Assembly (NCBI GenBank): GCA_013397075.1
Contig: VWZS01004857.1
Span: 310,001-374,000, forward strand
Source: Rhabdornis inornatus
Lineage: Eukaryota > Chordata > Aves > Passeriformes > Rhabdornithidae
Direction: 5' to 3'
DNA: 64,000 bases
Shown here in pieces: positions 26,520 to 38,570 of this stretch. The stretch's first letter is position 1. Each line of letters opens with the position of its first letter. The notes under the pieces were generated by a model that did not search any database, was not told where the DNA came from, and saw only the letters and a program-made list of their open reading frames with translations. A program made the position numbers and the translations under genes.

Positions 26520-26690
26520 ATAATTGACAGTTAAGTTTCTTTGCATGTTTCCTGCGCAGTTGCCTAACTTTTATTACGGCATAAAAGAGAAATTACTTGA
26601 TTCCACCAATGCAATACACACAATTTACTGTAGCTCCTTTCTGCCTCAGGCATGGCACAAGTTTAGCTGAATTATTCTCAGGAGAGCTAT
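26520..26690. promoter_or_regulatory. Candidate distal regulatory block
   Basis: A non-repetitive block with clustered binding-site words: an octamer-like TTTGCATG near 26540, TTTATTAC (Hox/Cdx-like) near 26570, CCAAT near 26605, and several homeodomain-like TTA-containing words. No coding frame fits. It resembles conserved non-coding elements of gene deserts, but I have no alignment to show this. Confidence 0.22.
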
Positions 26691-26712
26691 GGAAGAGATT
26701 ATCTGTATGATG

Positions 26713-26746
26713 AAAAAAAAAAAAAGGCGGGAGGTGGGGGGGGGGG
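26713..26746. repeat. A13 run followed by G-rich run ending in G11
   Basis: Thirteen A at 26713-26725 are followed by GGCGGGAGGT and eleven G (26736-26746). The G-rich part has enough G tracts to fold as a quadruplex on the plus strand. Confidence 0.85.
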
Positions 26747-29700
26747 AGAAGCAGCCTAACCTTCCATTATCCATCTGCAGAGCCACTCAGCTGTCTGCTC
26801 TGAACTGTGTCCTTAGAGCAAATGTTCAATGCTGCTGTTAGTAATGCCACTCTCATTCACTCAGCGCTGATGGGCACTGCAATCATTACAGAAAGATTGT
26901 TCTATCTCCTTTATTTTAAGCATCAGCCTTCCAGCCTTTTCACATTTCCATGGAGGAGCCTTTCCAATTTGAGGTCAGATGAGATACTGCTGCTAAGACA
27001 GAAACACTCATAGTATACCAAATATCTGACTTACACCTGGGGGAGGTATTAAAACACACCAAATTCAGAAATGGACTATACTCGCTGACACACTGTGCTT
27101 CAGAAAAAAAAATTAATTTGATTTTTTCTTTTTTTATATAAAAACATGTTAACTTTGAATCAGTAAAGACAAGATCTTTAAAAGTTTGAGATATAAAAGC
27201 ATGTTTTCAGTTCTCTTACACATAATTGTTCAGTAAGCATCATTGAAACCTTTCCGGGTGAAGAAGAGGTTAATTGTTCAGTGAAATGACAGAAGGTAAG
27301 CATAAAAAAATAAAGATCCATGATGCATATAAAAAAATTGGGAGACTTGGTTTCGAAATGGCTTACATTACTCATGGGTGGCAAAGCCTCACGAGAATTT
27401 TACAGGTCACCTTTGGTGTCAATGAGGCTGCCATGCCCCAAGACACCAATAATTTTTGCATGTCTCCACCTGTATTGCTGTATTTCCTAAGTGCCATGGG
27501 TCTAACAGAGGCTCAGAAAAAAATTAAATTGTAACTCCTAAAATAGAACCTAGTTCAAGCCGAGCACCATTCCATTCTGGAAGTTAACTCCTGCTGGGAA
27601 TCTCACCTGCCTAATAATCTTCTGGCTATTAAAAATTCGGAGCACTAGGCAAAAGTGGGATTTATATCACTATTAAAATATTCTCTCCCTGTGACAAATG
27701 CTACTGTCTTTTTTAAGCAGATTTCATGCAGGTCAGGTCATTACTGAGGTTCAGGATTGCATCAGACATGCCAACCACAGCATTGTTAATGGTCTTGTCT
27801 TACCAAACATTCTGGAAGCTGCTCTGGGAGTGTGCCAACAAATCGAGCAGGGAAGTATTTGTGGGCAGAGAGGCCCAAGTCAAATGTAGAATGTGAATTA
27901 AGATTAAGCACATAAATATTACATCCCATTCATAAACTGTACATGCAATGAAATGTTATTGAGACAGTAAGATCAGCAACTCAGACCATTCACACTTTAC
28001 AACTTGGATACTACAAGAAGGAACTGCAATCACCTTTGAGTGGGAGAACATAAATCGGGGTACTCCATATAGAAAAAGACCAACTTGTGCCTACGCTGGG
28101 ACAACCTGTGCCTGTGTCTGGAATAGACTTGTGCAGAAAAGGCAACCAGAGAAAGCCAGAAACCTTTTCCAAGAGCTACAAGTTTCTTCCAACAGACAGC
28201 TAGGGATGTTGGAAGATATCCCCCCTGTCAGGAAAGCATATGTGTTCACGGGTCAGTCTCTCAGAAAGCAATCCTGACCTGCATGGTGACCAAAGATGGG
28301 AAAAATCAGCCTCTACTGACTCTCATACAAACTTCACATGGGATGATGTTTCAAGAGTTGGCCTCCTTACTACATGCTTTGAAAATACACAGCCTATGTC
28401 CCTCATATGCACTTTTATATTAAACATAATCCTACCTGCCAGTCATAATTCTCAGTAATTCTCAGTCATGCCTGATCAGTGTAGTCAGGCTGGAGGATAT
28501 TGGTAATTTTTCTACAGAAAATATTTATTACCAAATTTCAAACACTTGTTTTCATATGAACAGGTGAAGCACTGTATTACAAAGCACAACATTTTTATGT
28601 TGGTATATGACTTATTGAATTATCATTATGTCAAAATGTCAATATTTCATAACACAGAACGTTGAAAGGCCATCACTTGGGTGCTCTTTTTCACTCATGC
28701 AGTGGAAATAATACTAAAGGACTATTGTTGACCAAAGGTTTGACCATTTCTACACATAAAAGCAGGAATTAAAACAAATTTAATGCTATATTTCATCGCC
28801 ACTTTCCGTGACTTTTATGACCACAGTTTTCAATTTTTTTTTTTCCTCTTTCACTGATCACCTTGGAAAAAGACAAGAGGGAAAACTGATTAAGACTCTG
28901 TCAGGACCTGTCACATTTAATAACAGTAGGTTTAGGTATCACCTCCTAAATAAAAAAAAAACCAGCTGTCCGAGCCCTAGATTTCCTACTTTGAAAAGAG
29001 ACCTTTATACAGAGAAACCCCTAGGATCAGAGGGAGCTAACAGAGATTTAGGATATAACTGACTGTGATACCAGGCACAATATGGGCAATGGAAACGTGG
29101 ACTTAAGAAAAAAACAAAAGGAGGGGGTGTAAGAAAATGGGGAATAAACCCTCTGTCACTGCTTCCCTGTAACATTCTTAAATACTACCTGTAGCAACAT
29201 GAAACATAAAATAATGTAAACAGAATAACTAGGTTGGTGGTCGTTCTCCATCACCACTGTCAAGAGGTACTTGTATATAATAAAAAGACATTTTTCACAA
29301 GGATAGTGTTGCACAGGGCATAAATGCAAAATGTCCAAGTTAGATTTTGAGATTAAATGCCAGGATCTCCATTAGTTTATGTTGTCTGTGATTTCCATAC
29401 ATTTCCCTGCTGAGGGCAGGTTATGCCTTAACAATTTTAACTGCATCAACTTTGCTTTTAGGCAATCCAAAACCCTTGTTTAAAATTACAGCCTTGAAGC
29501 AGTGATAACCCTAAGGTAAACAAGATCTAGTCAGAAATACCTACTGAGCGCCTTCAGAAATACATCGACTCTGTGTGTGAGATTCCTCTCATCTCACTTT
29601 CATAATCTAAAATGTAGGCATATGGTTGACATTAATGGTTCTTCTGTAATTTAGAAAGGGGAATGCAGGTCTGCTCCTAAAAGTGATTCATTTAATCAGA

Positions 29701-32700
29701 AAATAAATTGGATACGCATTCTGCTGGATGTGCCTGGTCTTTGTCCACTGCCTACAAAAAAACCTCAGGACAACTTCCTCACAGTTAAAGAAGAAATACT
29801 CATCTCCAAACACTTAAATGGCTAATGGTGAGGGAGAAAAAACTTACCCTCATTGTCTATGGAGTCCACAGAAATACAGGTAATTTTGAAATATGAAGTT
29901 CTCTGATTAAAAGATTTCCCAGCAGCCAGTTTCCAGTATTTTTCTTATTCTGGCAAGCTTGTATAAATCAGAACTACTAAGAGGTGAATGTAGGCCAAAT
30001 AGATATAGCAATATGACATTTTATAGGCAGTTTTTCAAAAATAAAACCAAATGGTTTTATTCACAACTTATGCAAATTGGAAAGAGGTTTAAATTAGAAA
30101 TGGAACTGAAAAAGAAGACACTTATAGAACAGCATGGGCATTCACACAAGGACTCAAAAGTTATTGGCATAATTCTTTGGAAAAAATGGGTCTGAAGAAA
30201 AGATGGGAGGAACTACAGAGCAGCTCAAAGGAGATGAATGACAGTGCATCACATTTGCACTCATTTTCTGAGATAAGTTGTAAGCTCATACAGACTAAAA
30301 CTCCTCATAGATGCCTCAAAAGGCTTCTTCATTATGGGCAATCTCTACCTTCAAGGGACGCAGTTTTATGCACAGTTTTATACAGCACTTTGACTAAAGG
30401 ATATACACTTTTTCTCCAAAATTTTATTCCTGGGTGAGAAAACAGACCTGCAGGCCTTCATTTTCCCAGTTTGGAGTGGAATGTGAATTAATTTTTCACA
30501 GTTCCATAGTTTAAAAATGCAAAAGGAGTCTGGTGTCCCATTTAACACAGATTGCAGTACTTCAGTCAGAAATATCTTCAGTACCTGTCTTTTTCTTCTC
30601 TACCACAGAAGGTAATGGCAATGAGACAGAGAAAAACTTTGCTTGCTATGATTAAAGCTGAATTGGATTGTGTTCCACTGTTATGCTTTCCAGTCACTTA
30701 GTACACAGCCTTTGGATTTTGGAAGAAAATGCCTGAATTTTTTTTTCTCCTATTTTCATCTAAAAAGAACATAAATCCATAGAACTATTCATTAGAAAAG
30801 CTATTCCACAAACAATTATTGTAAATCCATAGCTTTCAGATATACATGCAGTGAAGAATGCACAAGAGGACAAAAAACAGCCTTCATGCAAGCCTGAAGT
30901 TTGAATAGACACTTGCTTTTGGTACTGGCCATTGCTGAGTGCTTCCAAAGAAAAAAACAAACTATGCAAAATGAGACCAATTATGAAATAATATGTCACA
31001 GAATTGTATTTTTTCCCCAAACAGATTAGTCTATGCCCTGAAACGTAAAGAAGATAATCCTCACTATTTGTTTTCTAACATGATCTTAGTTCTTTTAGAT
31101 GATTACTCACAGAAGCAATTAATCTTCTTGGATCACAAAAACTATTTCAATATTCAATATTCAGCGACAATCAGAGGCTCATGTTTACATCTGGGATACC
31201 AAGTGTCCTAAAGTTCTCAGGGAGGTGCACTGTTACTCAACATGATAGAATACATAATTTTAGTCATAAAGTATCCCTTGTGAATAAAAGCAGACCTACT
31301 CTTAAAAAGTATTTTGTGGAATATGAACTCTCTCATTTAGTCTAGAACTCTAGACACACATGAGACTACATTATCTCGAAATATGAATGAAAGCAAAAAC
31401 TAATTCTCACACACTTAACATATACACAGACATTTTATTTACAGGCTAAAGGTGAAAAAATAATATGCGACAGAGAAAGAAAGTATATTTGTATTTATGG
31501 AAGAATCATCAAGACCACTAGCACCACATGTAAGTTGCAGTGCAGGACAACAGAATTTTTTCCCCCAGTGAGACTCTGAAAAGTGTACCTTCCCCATATT
31601 TGATTAGATAAATTCCCTGCAATTGTACTCTTTTGGATGATCTTTTACACCTAATTGTAATCCTAACAGGCCTATGTCAGCACAGACTTTGCAGCCATAA
31701 ATCTTATTAATGACAACATCTTTGCAGCTTTTTTGTTTCATACCCCAAGCACAGCAAAATTGTCAGATCAGTTCATGAAGAAGTGACAGGCTATTGTTCT
31801 TCCCTGCATTCATGGGCAGATCATTAACACAAATTTAATGCCTATAACATTTTAGTGGCTTTGATTAGGTTCAGAAATCTCACTACACTGTGTAAGGGAC
31901 AAAAGTGTGTCATCACATCACAGAACACAAGTGAATGCTCACAGAAATCAAATTATTATTTTTTTTTAAAGGGAAACTAGAAAAAAGATAACAGGTTCAT
32001 TAAAAGCAATGCTTTCCAGCTGGTCTTGAAGGATAAATACTTTTTTTTTTTTTTAAGAATACATGAAGTATTTATTCTAGTCAAAAGAGAACAGTACATT
32101 AATCCAGGTTCTCTACCTTCTGCCCAGATTCAACTGACTGTAGGCTATAAAATTACTCAAGGGAAGTTAGTTTCATTTGGATTAGCACACATATTTAGTG
32201 TATAATAACTCACAATACAGAAATATCTCACACTGGGACTGAGAGAATGCCTTTTAATAAAAGAGATCTGGATTGCAATGAAGCCATGAGAATTTCTAGT
32301 CAATGGTGTATGAAATACAATTTAAAAATTGGTTATTCCATAACCTATGTTTCGATATCAGCTTAGGGAAAAAATAGACTTCACTTTCTTGCAGTGCAAG
32401 TTGACTTCAAGTAGCAAAAAAAGAGCAACTGGAGCTTCAGGCTGTTCTATAGGGTCAGAAGCAAGGAAAACCTGAATGCAGGAATAAATTTCAATACCTA
32501 AAACATATTGAAACAAAGGGGTTTATGCAAAAATTTACAGTTAAGTTTTTGGTAATGTTTCTTCAGGTCCCTTATCAGTCAGTAGCACTAATATTTTTTC
32601 AGTTAACACTTTATATTTACAGCCCACTGCTTTCTCATATTCAGAAAAATGCTAAAAGGGAGGTACCATGTTCACATTTTTTGGTATAAAGTTGTTTCAG

Positions 32701-32760
32701 GGATTATAGGGCTGCTAAGGTCTACAGTCAATGACAGGATTAGAATGTTGCTATTGGCAC
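26747..32760. other. Unique AT-rich DNA, no gene seen
   Basis: All frames are at most about 86 codons and have no domain. There is a run of 14 T at 32041-32054 and a T-rich tract near 31960. No transposable element was recognised in these 6 kb. Confidence 0.5.
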
Positions 32761-32798
32761 AAAAAAAAACAACCAACAAACCAACCAACCAAAAAACC
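32761..32798. repeat. A-rich tract with (AACC)n
   Basis: Nine A are followed by AACC/AACA units and a further A run. It lies about 75 bases before the LTR at 32874 but is not part of it. Confidence 0.8.
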
Positions 32799-32873
32799 CT
32801 AACGAATTTAAAAGCATGTAAAAGGACAGGGAAGAATGACTTTCCTGATAAAGAACTTTGCCTGAGATTTAGT

Positions 32874-33358
32874 TGTCACGGCGGGCCTTGGGGTGGTGGT
32901 GGATGGCCGCGACCTACTGGAGAAGCGTCCTGGGGAGGACGTCTCTGAGGTGCTGGCACGTCCTCCGGAGCGCTCCCAGGCAGCGAGTGACAACAGCTCT
33001 TTTGTGAGCACTCCGCTTCGGCCGACGCGGGAGACGGGAGCCGAGTTTGGGGTTCCAAGGTGAAGATTTATTCTTCCAGATTCGAAGGGATCCAGGGACC
33101 AACTGGCTCCCCGAGTGGGTGGGGAGCAGGATAGATATAGGATAGCCAGAGGGGCGGGATAGAGCGATGACAAATGGTCTGAGGGCTCAGGGGCGGTACA
33201 AGGGGGGAAGGGCCAATGGCGTACAACAGATTAACATGTTGCAGCAAAGCATGTCGGGAGTGAAGCTATGCTTCAGATAACAAGGAGGGAGGATCTAAGG
33301 AGTTTCCCTCCAAGGGAGCGAGATGGACTCTTTTTTTGTGAGGCCTTCTGCTTCCACA
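32874..33358 (-). mobile_element. CpG-rich solo LTR, ERVK-like
   Basis: The block starts TGTCACGG and ends CTTCCACA, the TG...CA ends of an LTR. The six bases outside are TTTAGT (32868-32873) and TTTGAT (33359-33364), which differ by two transitions and fit a decayed 6-bp target duplication as made by ERVK (class II) elements. On the minus strand the order is U3 with an ATTGG (reverse CCAAT) word near 33213-33217, a weak TATATC word near 33133, the polyadenylation signal AATAAA at 33067-33072, then a GC-rich U5. No internal viral genes adjoin, so it is a solo LTR. It is far richer in CpG and GC than the surrounding DNA. Frames across it (for example 32808-33173 minus) are not genes. Confidence 0.78.
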
Positions 33359-33599
33359 TTTGATATTGGAATTTATTCCTGCCTTGAAATTTAATCATCC
33401 TTAATCTTTGCCTATTTGTTCCATATGTTCCCCTATCTTCCCTACCACCACAGAGTCAACTGAGAAAGTGCAGTTTTCAGAACAGGGATGTCACTCTAGT
33501 GCCCTAAACGAATTACAGATTTATAAATACATAGGAATTCAGAATTATCAGCTTGTAGCACACCGACCACATATGCCTTCTGTTCCATGATTCAGATTA

Positions 33600-34010
33600 T
33601 TAAACACGTGAATTTTTCTCATAAGCCTCTCGAGCTGAAAAGGCATTCATCTCAGCTCTGCTGGCTGCCTCTGCAGCTGGAAGGTTAAACATATTTTTAG
33701 GTTCTGAAATACTGCTCCGGTGTAGTCAGTATTCTCTGCCCACACACATTTCCTGTGCCTTCAACAGGGCTTCTACAAGTGACTGTCAGAGTATGTCCTC
33801 ACTCAAAAGTGAGGCAGCCTCTTAAAATTTCTTTGCAAATGAAATCCGAGAGGAAGAGCCTGCAGGGTTCCTAGGCATAACTGAAGCCTCCTCTCAAAGA
33901 GGCTCTGGAGGAGACAGCATTTACAGTGTCTTGTTTGCATGAATAATGTAAACCATCAGGGTGATGTTTGTGCACAGTGAAAAGTAATGGCATCATGCTT
34001 ACCCAGTATT
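33600..34010. promoter_or_regulatory. Candidate distal regulatory block
   Basis: Single-copy DNA containing the E-box CACGTG (about 33606-33611), and TTTGCATGAATAATGTAAACC (about 33937-33957), in which an octamer-like word and two forkhead-like words in opposed orientation are adjacent. There is also a near-inverted repeat around 33876-33908 (AAGCCTCCTCTC and GAGGCTCTGGAGGAG). Evidence is motif-level only. Confidence 0.2.
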
Positions 34011-34370
34011 CAAAGTGTCCAGAGGCCTTTCAGATCAGAATTTTTTCAAAATACAAGCACAATTTTTTTTTCTAGCTGCTGGCTCTGAAAACTTCAACTG
34101 AAAGTTGATCTGAAATGATTACATTTATTGCATGTTGCAAAGGTTTTGTGAGCCAAAATGCACTCTAAATTACAGGTATGAAACTGTATGAAACTGCGTT
34201 TGTCTTCAAGGTGTTCATTTCTACCTCGGAAATCTGTCCTTGTGTCTGAAGCTCTGTTAACAATTGTTGATGCAGTATGAGCCAGGCTGAATCCATGTTA
34301 CCTTCCTGCAAACGCAGGTTCTGTGATTTGAGCAGACCTTAAGCTGTAATAAAACCTTTTTATCTGTGAG

Positions 34371-34398
34371 AGTGGTGACCACCACTGCTGAGTCAGAA
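34371..34398. promoter_or_regulatory. Inverted repeat beside a MAF-type recognition element
   Basis: AGTGGTG-AC-CACCACT (34371-34386) is an inverted repeat with 7-bp arms. It runs directly into TGCTGAGTCAGAA (34386-34398), which matches the large-MAF/AP-1 element TGCTGAGTCAGCA at 12 of 13 bases. Such a site binds MAF, NRL or AP-1 family factors in other genes. Whether it is used here is unknown. Confidence 0.3.
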
Positions 34399-35724
34399 TG
34401 TCATTTCTATTCTTGTTTCTCAGATATAGCTGCAACACCAGGAACTACCATGAATTAATTATTTAATGAAAGTGATATTCCCAAAAAAATCAAACAATTT
34501 TTTGAAAATACAGTGAAATGGTCTTGTCAGAAAACTACTGGCTTTCACATGTGGCTTCTGGTACTAGGAGGAAAATGCCAGTGTTAGCTTCAGCTCAATC
34601 ATTTGGGGAGGCACCCCATAGCTGGCAGCTGTGAGATAACACACATTTTAGGTAGGCAGAGAAGCTTGGGGGAGCTGCCATGAGTTCACCACAAAACCAC
34701 AGCTGTTTTAGCCCAGCTGGAGTCCCTGCTAAGTGCTTTCTATAGCTATAAATCCATATGCTTCCTGAAAATCTGCTGTTACTTTGTGTAAATCCCTAGC
34801 ACTTTTTAGCCTACGTGACCCTTCTAATACAGAGACATGTAAAGTGATAGCCAGATTATTTTGATTTCTCCTCCATCAATGGCTACAATATTCCTTTGGA
34901 GTTACGCTCTATTAAGAAACACAGGCAGAGATCAATACTCGGATCTTTATCTGTTTCAGCTTTATTTGCTTATTCCCCAATGTGCTTTCTGTGGGGGAAT
35001 GATATCTAGTACTTTCTGGTTTACGGGATTTTGAACTGCACCAAGATAACACAGTTCAGGAGAACTGTTTGCCTGAATACTAAACTCATGCATGTAGGGC
35101 TGAAATTAAGATAAAACTTTGTTTTATTGGTGGAGAAAGAAAGTAAATTCAGAGTCTTTTTCTCTGCTCTAATCTTAGCGTTTTCTACTCAGTCTGCATG
35201 AGGTAAAAAATATCATACCTAGCTATAAAACCTCTAGAGCCTCTGTGGTAGCACTTTACAGCAGCCTTTGAGCTTGGAGACAGTGGATGAGGGAGGTGGG
35301 AAGAACCTGCAGACTGCTCTGGATAGACGATCCTTTCCCAAATCCCTGTGCCAGCTAGGGGCATGGCCCCTCATGCTGCCCTTCCCTTCTCCCAGGCCTC
35401 TGACCTGCTGTCCCTTGCTGGAAGTTATTATCCTCAATCTTTTCCAGAAGAAGGGCTGGTAGAGTAGCTTCAGACAAAATTGTTATATCTTAAGTGTCTC
35501 ACCTCCTCTGTGTACAGCCTTAGGAAAGCAGGGCCCTTCTTCCACCAGACGCTGATGAGAAATACAAGGCAGTAGCATCTCCCATTACCCATTACTTACC
35601 AGATGGAGCACAGGTGGGAGAGGGCTGGCTGAAGGCATGTAGGTATTTCTTTAGATGTTCAGATCTTCACAGACATGTGAGGAGAGAGGCCTGAGTTTCT
35701 GGAACCAGGAGTACCCATTAGCAC

Positions 35725-36568
35725 AATCATCAATTATGGAATTGCTAAGTCCAACCATTAAACCAGCCCTGCCAATTCCACCACTAAATCATGTGTTTAA
35801 GCTCTACATCTACCTGTCTTCTAAATACTTCCAGAGATGAGGACTCAGCTGCTTAATTGGCAACCTGTCCCAATGTTTGATAACCCTTTCCCTGAAGAAT
35901 TTTACCCTAACATGCAATCTAAACCTACCCTGGCATGACTTGAGGCAATTTCTCCTTGTCTTGTCACTTGTTGCCTGGGAGAAGAGACTGACCCCCACCT
36001 CATTACAGCCTCCTTTCAGGTAGCTGTAGGGAGCAACAAGGTCTCCTCTGGGCCTCTTTTTGTCCAAATGCCCCCAGCTCCCTCAAGCTGCTCCTTAAAA
36101 GACTTGTTAGCAAGACCTTCACCAGCTCTGTTGCCCTTCTCTGGATGTGCTCCAGCACCTCAATGTCTTTTTTGTATTGAAGGGCCCAAAACTGAAGACA
36201 GGATTCCAGGTGTGGCCTCACCAGTGCCGAGTACAGAGGGACAATCACTGCCCTGGTCCTTCTGGCCATTCTGTTGCTGATACAGGGCAGATGCCTTTGG
36301 CCTTCTTGGCCACCTGGGCACACGCTGGCTCACACTCAGCTGGGTGTCAACCAGCACACCCAGGTCTTTATCCAAGAGGCAGATTTCCCACTGTTCTGTC
36401 ACAAGCCTGTAGTGTTGCATGGGGTTGTTGTGACCCAAGTGCAAGATCTGGCACCTGGCCATGTTGAATTTCATAGAGCTGGCCTTGTCCCACCTGTCCA
36501 GCCTATCCAGATCCTATTGCAGAGCCTTCTTGCCCTCCAGCAGATCAGCACTCCTGCCCAACTTGGAA
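35725..36568 (-). mobile_element. CR1 LINE, longest continuous copy, 5'-truncated
   Basis: The minus strand carries about 840 bases of CR1: the C-terminal part of the reverse transcriptase ORF2 and the 3' end. Three overlapping minus-strand frames (36160-36474, 36003-36323, 35810-36067) carry successive CR1 segments. These include the ILHLGHNNPMQHYRL and DLGVLVDTQLS regions, the VPLYSALVRPHLESCLQFW region, and the GDLVAPYSYLKGG region. The overlap of different frames means at least two frameshifts, so the protein is dead. The copy stops abruptly near 36568 at a point inside ORF2, as in 5'-truncated LINE insertions. The 3' end (35725-35760) reads like the CCACTAAACCATG-type CR1 tail but with a short internal deletion. 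Plus-strand frames over it are shadows. Confidence 0.93.
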
Positions 36569-38570
36569 TAGAAACACATGCCCGAGCCTATGGGCTGCTG
36601 AAGGACCGTCAAGCCCAGGCACAATGTTGTGCCAATGCAACACTTAAGCATGGCTCCCTCTGCACACATCTGCATAATTATAACTCAGACACTTTAAAAT
36701 TGTATTTTGAGTTTTCACAAGAACAAAAATTTGTATTTTTGGCAAAGGTGCCAGCGTCAAAATGACTGGGTGCTTATATTCCTAGCACTTCCATGCTTTC
36801 CTGTCTTGGGACTTTACAAAATGACTCCTTGCCTTGCTCTTCAGTTTTTCTGTGAGCAAGAATTGCTCTATCCTCACCAAGGCTTTTATAAGCATTTGTT
36901 CATTTGCAGGGCAAATATCCGGTGAATCTCAGCTGGAGGATCTGCATTTAGATTTATTCTTCCAACATGCCCACCCCATTGTGTGGGACTTAGTAACACA
37001 CCCACATACTTAGGAGGGGCGTTGATGCTTTAGAAACAGGCATGTATCCAAGAGCTTTGCTGGATCAGGATCAGAGTATTCGCCACCAGATGGCACCCAC
37101 AGGTGGAAAGTTTATATTCCCTTTATTGCATACTTTAATGATTTTTTTTGTGCAGTAGCGACTAGACACAAGAGTATTAGATACTACCCCAACAGCTGTG
37201 ATTGTTTCTAATTTGTTTAAGACAATACAACATTTTAAAACCAAAATATTTATCATTTTTATCTGAGTAGTCATGTGAAAGCAGGCACATCAGCAGCACA
37301 ACACACAAGTCAGGCATATCCTCCAGCACCACATTACCTCTCTGTTCAGACCCATTAGCTTGCTGCATGGTCTTGTGCTTGAACATGCAGTGCAGCCCTG
37401 CAGACTTCATTTCATTTTATCCACAAGCCACAGGACTGTGGACTGAGATGGAAAGACTGAATGGCATCAGAGGCACCAAGATGAGATGCCATAACTGCTT
37501 TCTGTGTGTCATGTCACTGAGAGACACAGGTTAACAACGAGGTCTGAACACAATGTCTGCAGCATCTTCTTCTAAGAACTTAGCAACAAATCATTACAGT
37601 CTGTATGATGTCAAGCTGTTGCCATGTCAGTAATGCCAACTCTATTTTATAGCTCACCTTTGCAAAGCCAAATGCCATTCTGCTATGATCACAGGTATTC
37701 CCAGGCATACAGGAAAGCTGAGACACACAGACATAGTTTTAAACCTGTTAATGTTTATAGGAGCTGTTGTCCAACACAATGGGAGGTGTGCATGCTCCTT
37801 GAGAGTTATTTTGGCCTAACTAGCAGAGGCTGAATATGTGCCTCAAAGCATTCAGGCATGCTAGTCACAGAACCTCAACACTTCATGGAAATACCTCCTG
37901 GCTGTGGGCAACAAGCATGCTCACACGGATGTTGAGTCACAGAATGATGGAGTAGGAACAGGCAGGATTTCATAAAAGAGAAAAAAAACCCCAAAGCACA
38001 ACACAAAACTAGTGCCATGTTTTCTTCTAGTACAGTAGAAGGTATCCAGATCTCTAGAAATCTTCATGGCCATATATTCCCTACCCCTATGGCAAGTCCA
38101 TACTCCTAGCATCACAACTAACCTATATTTGTTCTTTTACTTACTTTTTTCCCCCCCCTAAGTTGTGCCACCTTAATCCTTCATGAAGACCACTGTTATT
38201 ATTATTATTATCATCATCATCATCATCATTATGAAATTCAGAAGAATTAATCTAAGTGGTCTCCAGTTTTCAGGTCTCTTTATTCAATCCAATTTTAAGC
38301 AGGTTCCACTATGAAAGTGAGGTTCTGATATGGAAAGGTACACTGTCATACAGGTATAATAGCTAAAAGCTGTTTGTATTGTTTTTAAACACTGACAGTG
38401 AAATTCAGTATAGACAAATATAGAAGGATACAAAGAGAGAAAAAAATCTGAGTTTTTTACATCTGTAGGAGAGGGCTTAGAGCTGACTCCTGACCAGATT
38501 GCCATCTTTGGCTTATAATAAATCATTTAAAGAAAACATCAGCATGATATTGAGCAGAAGCCAAAGTAAA
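36569..38570. other. Unique AT-rich DNA, no gene seen
   Basis: Single-copy sequence after the CR1 break point. Frames are under 80 codons apart from one that starts inside the CR1. A triplet repeat at 38196-38230 is listed separately. Confidence 0.5.
38196..38230. repeat. (TTA)n(TCA)n compound triplet repeat
   Basis: About five TTA units pass straight into about seven TCA units, a compound microsatellite likely to vary in length. Confidence 0.88.

Larger units (their letters stand above)
33365..35724. other. Unique DNA with possible regulatory words, no gene seen
   Basis: No coding frame above 70 codons. About 33600-34010 and 34371-34398 carry clustered regulatory-type motifs and are listed separately. 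The rest is single-copy, with no repeats recognised. Confidence 0.5.

Noticed and set aside
36274..36765. 163-codon plus-strand frame
   Set aside because: Most of it is the antisense of the minus-strand CR1 reverse transcriptase sequence.
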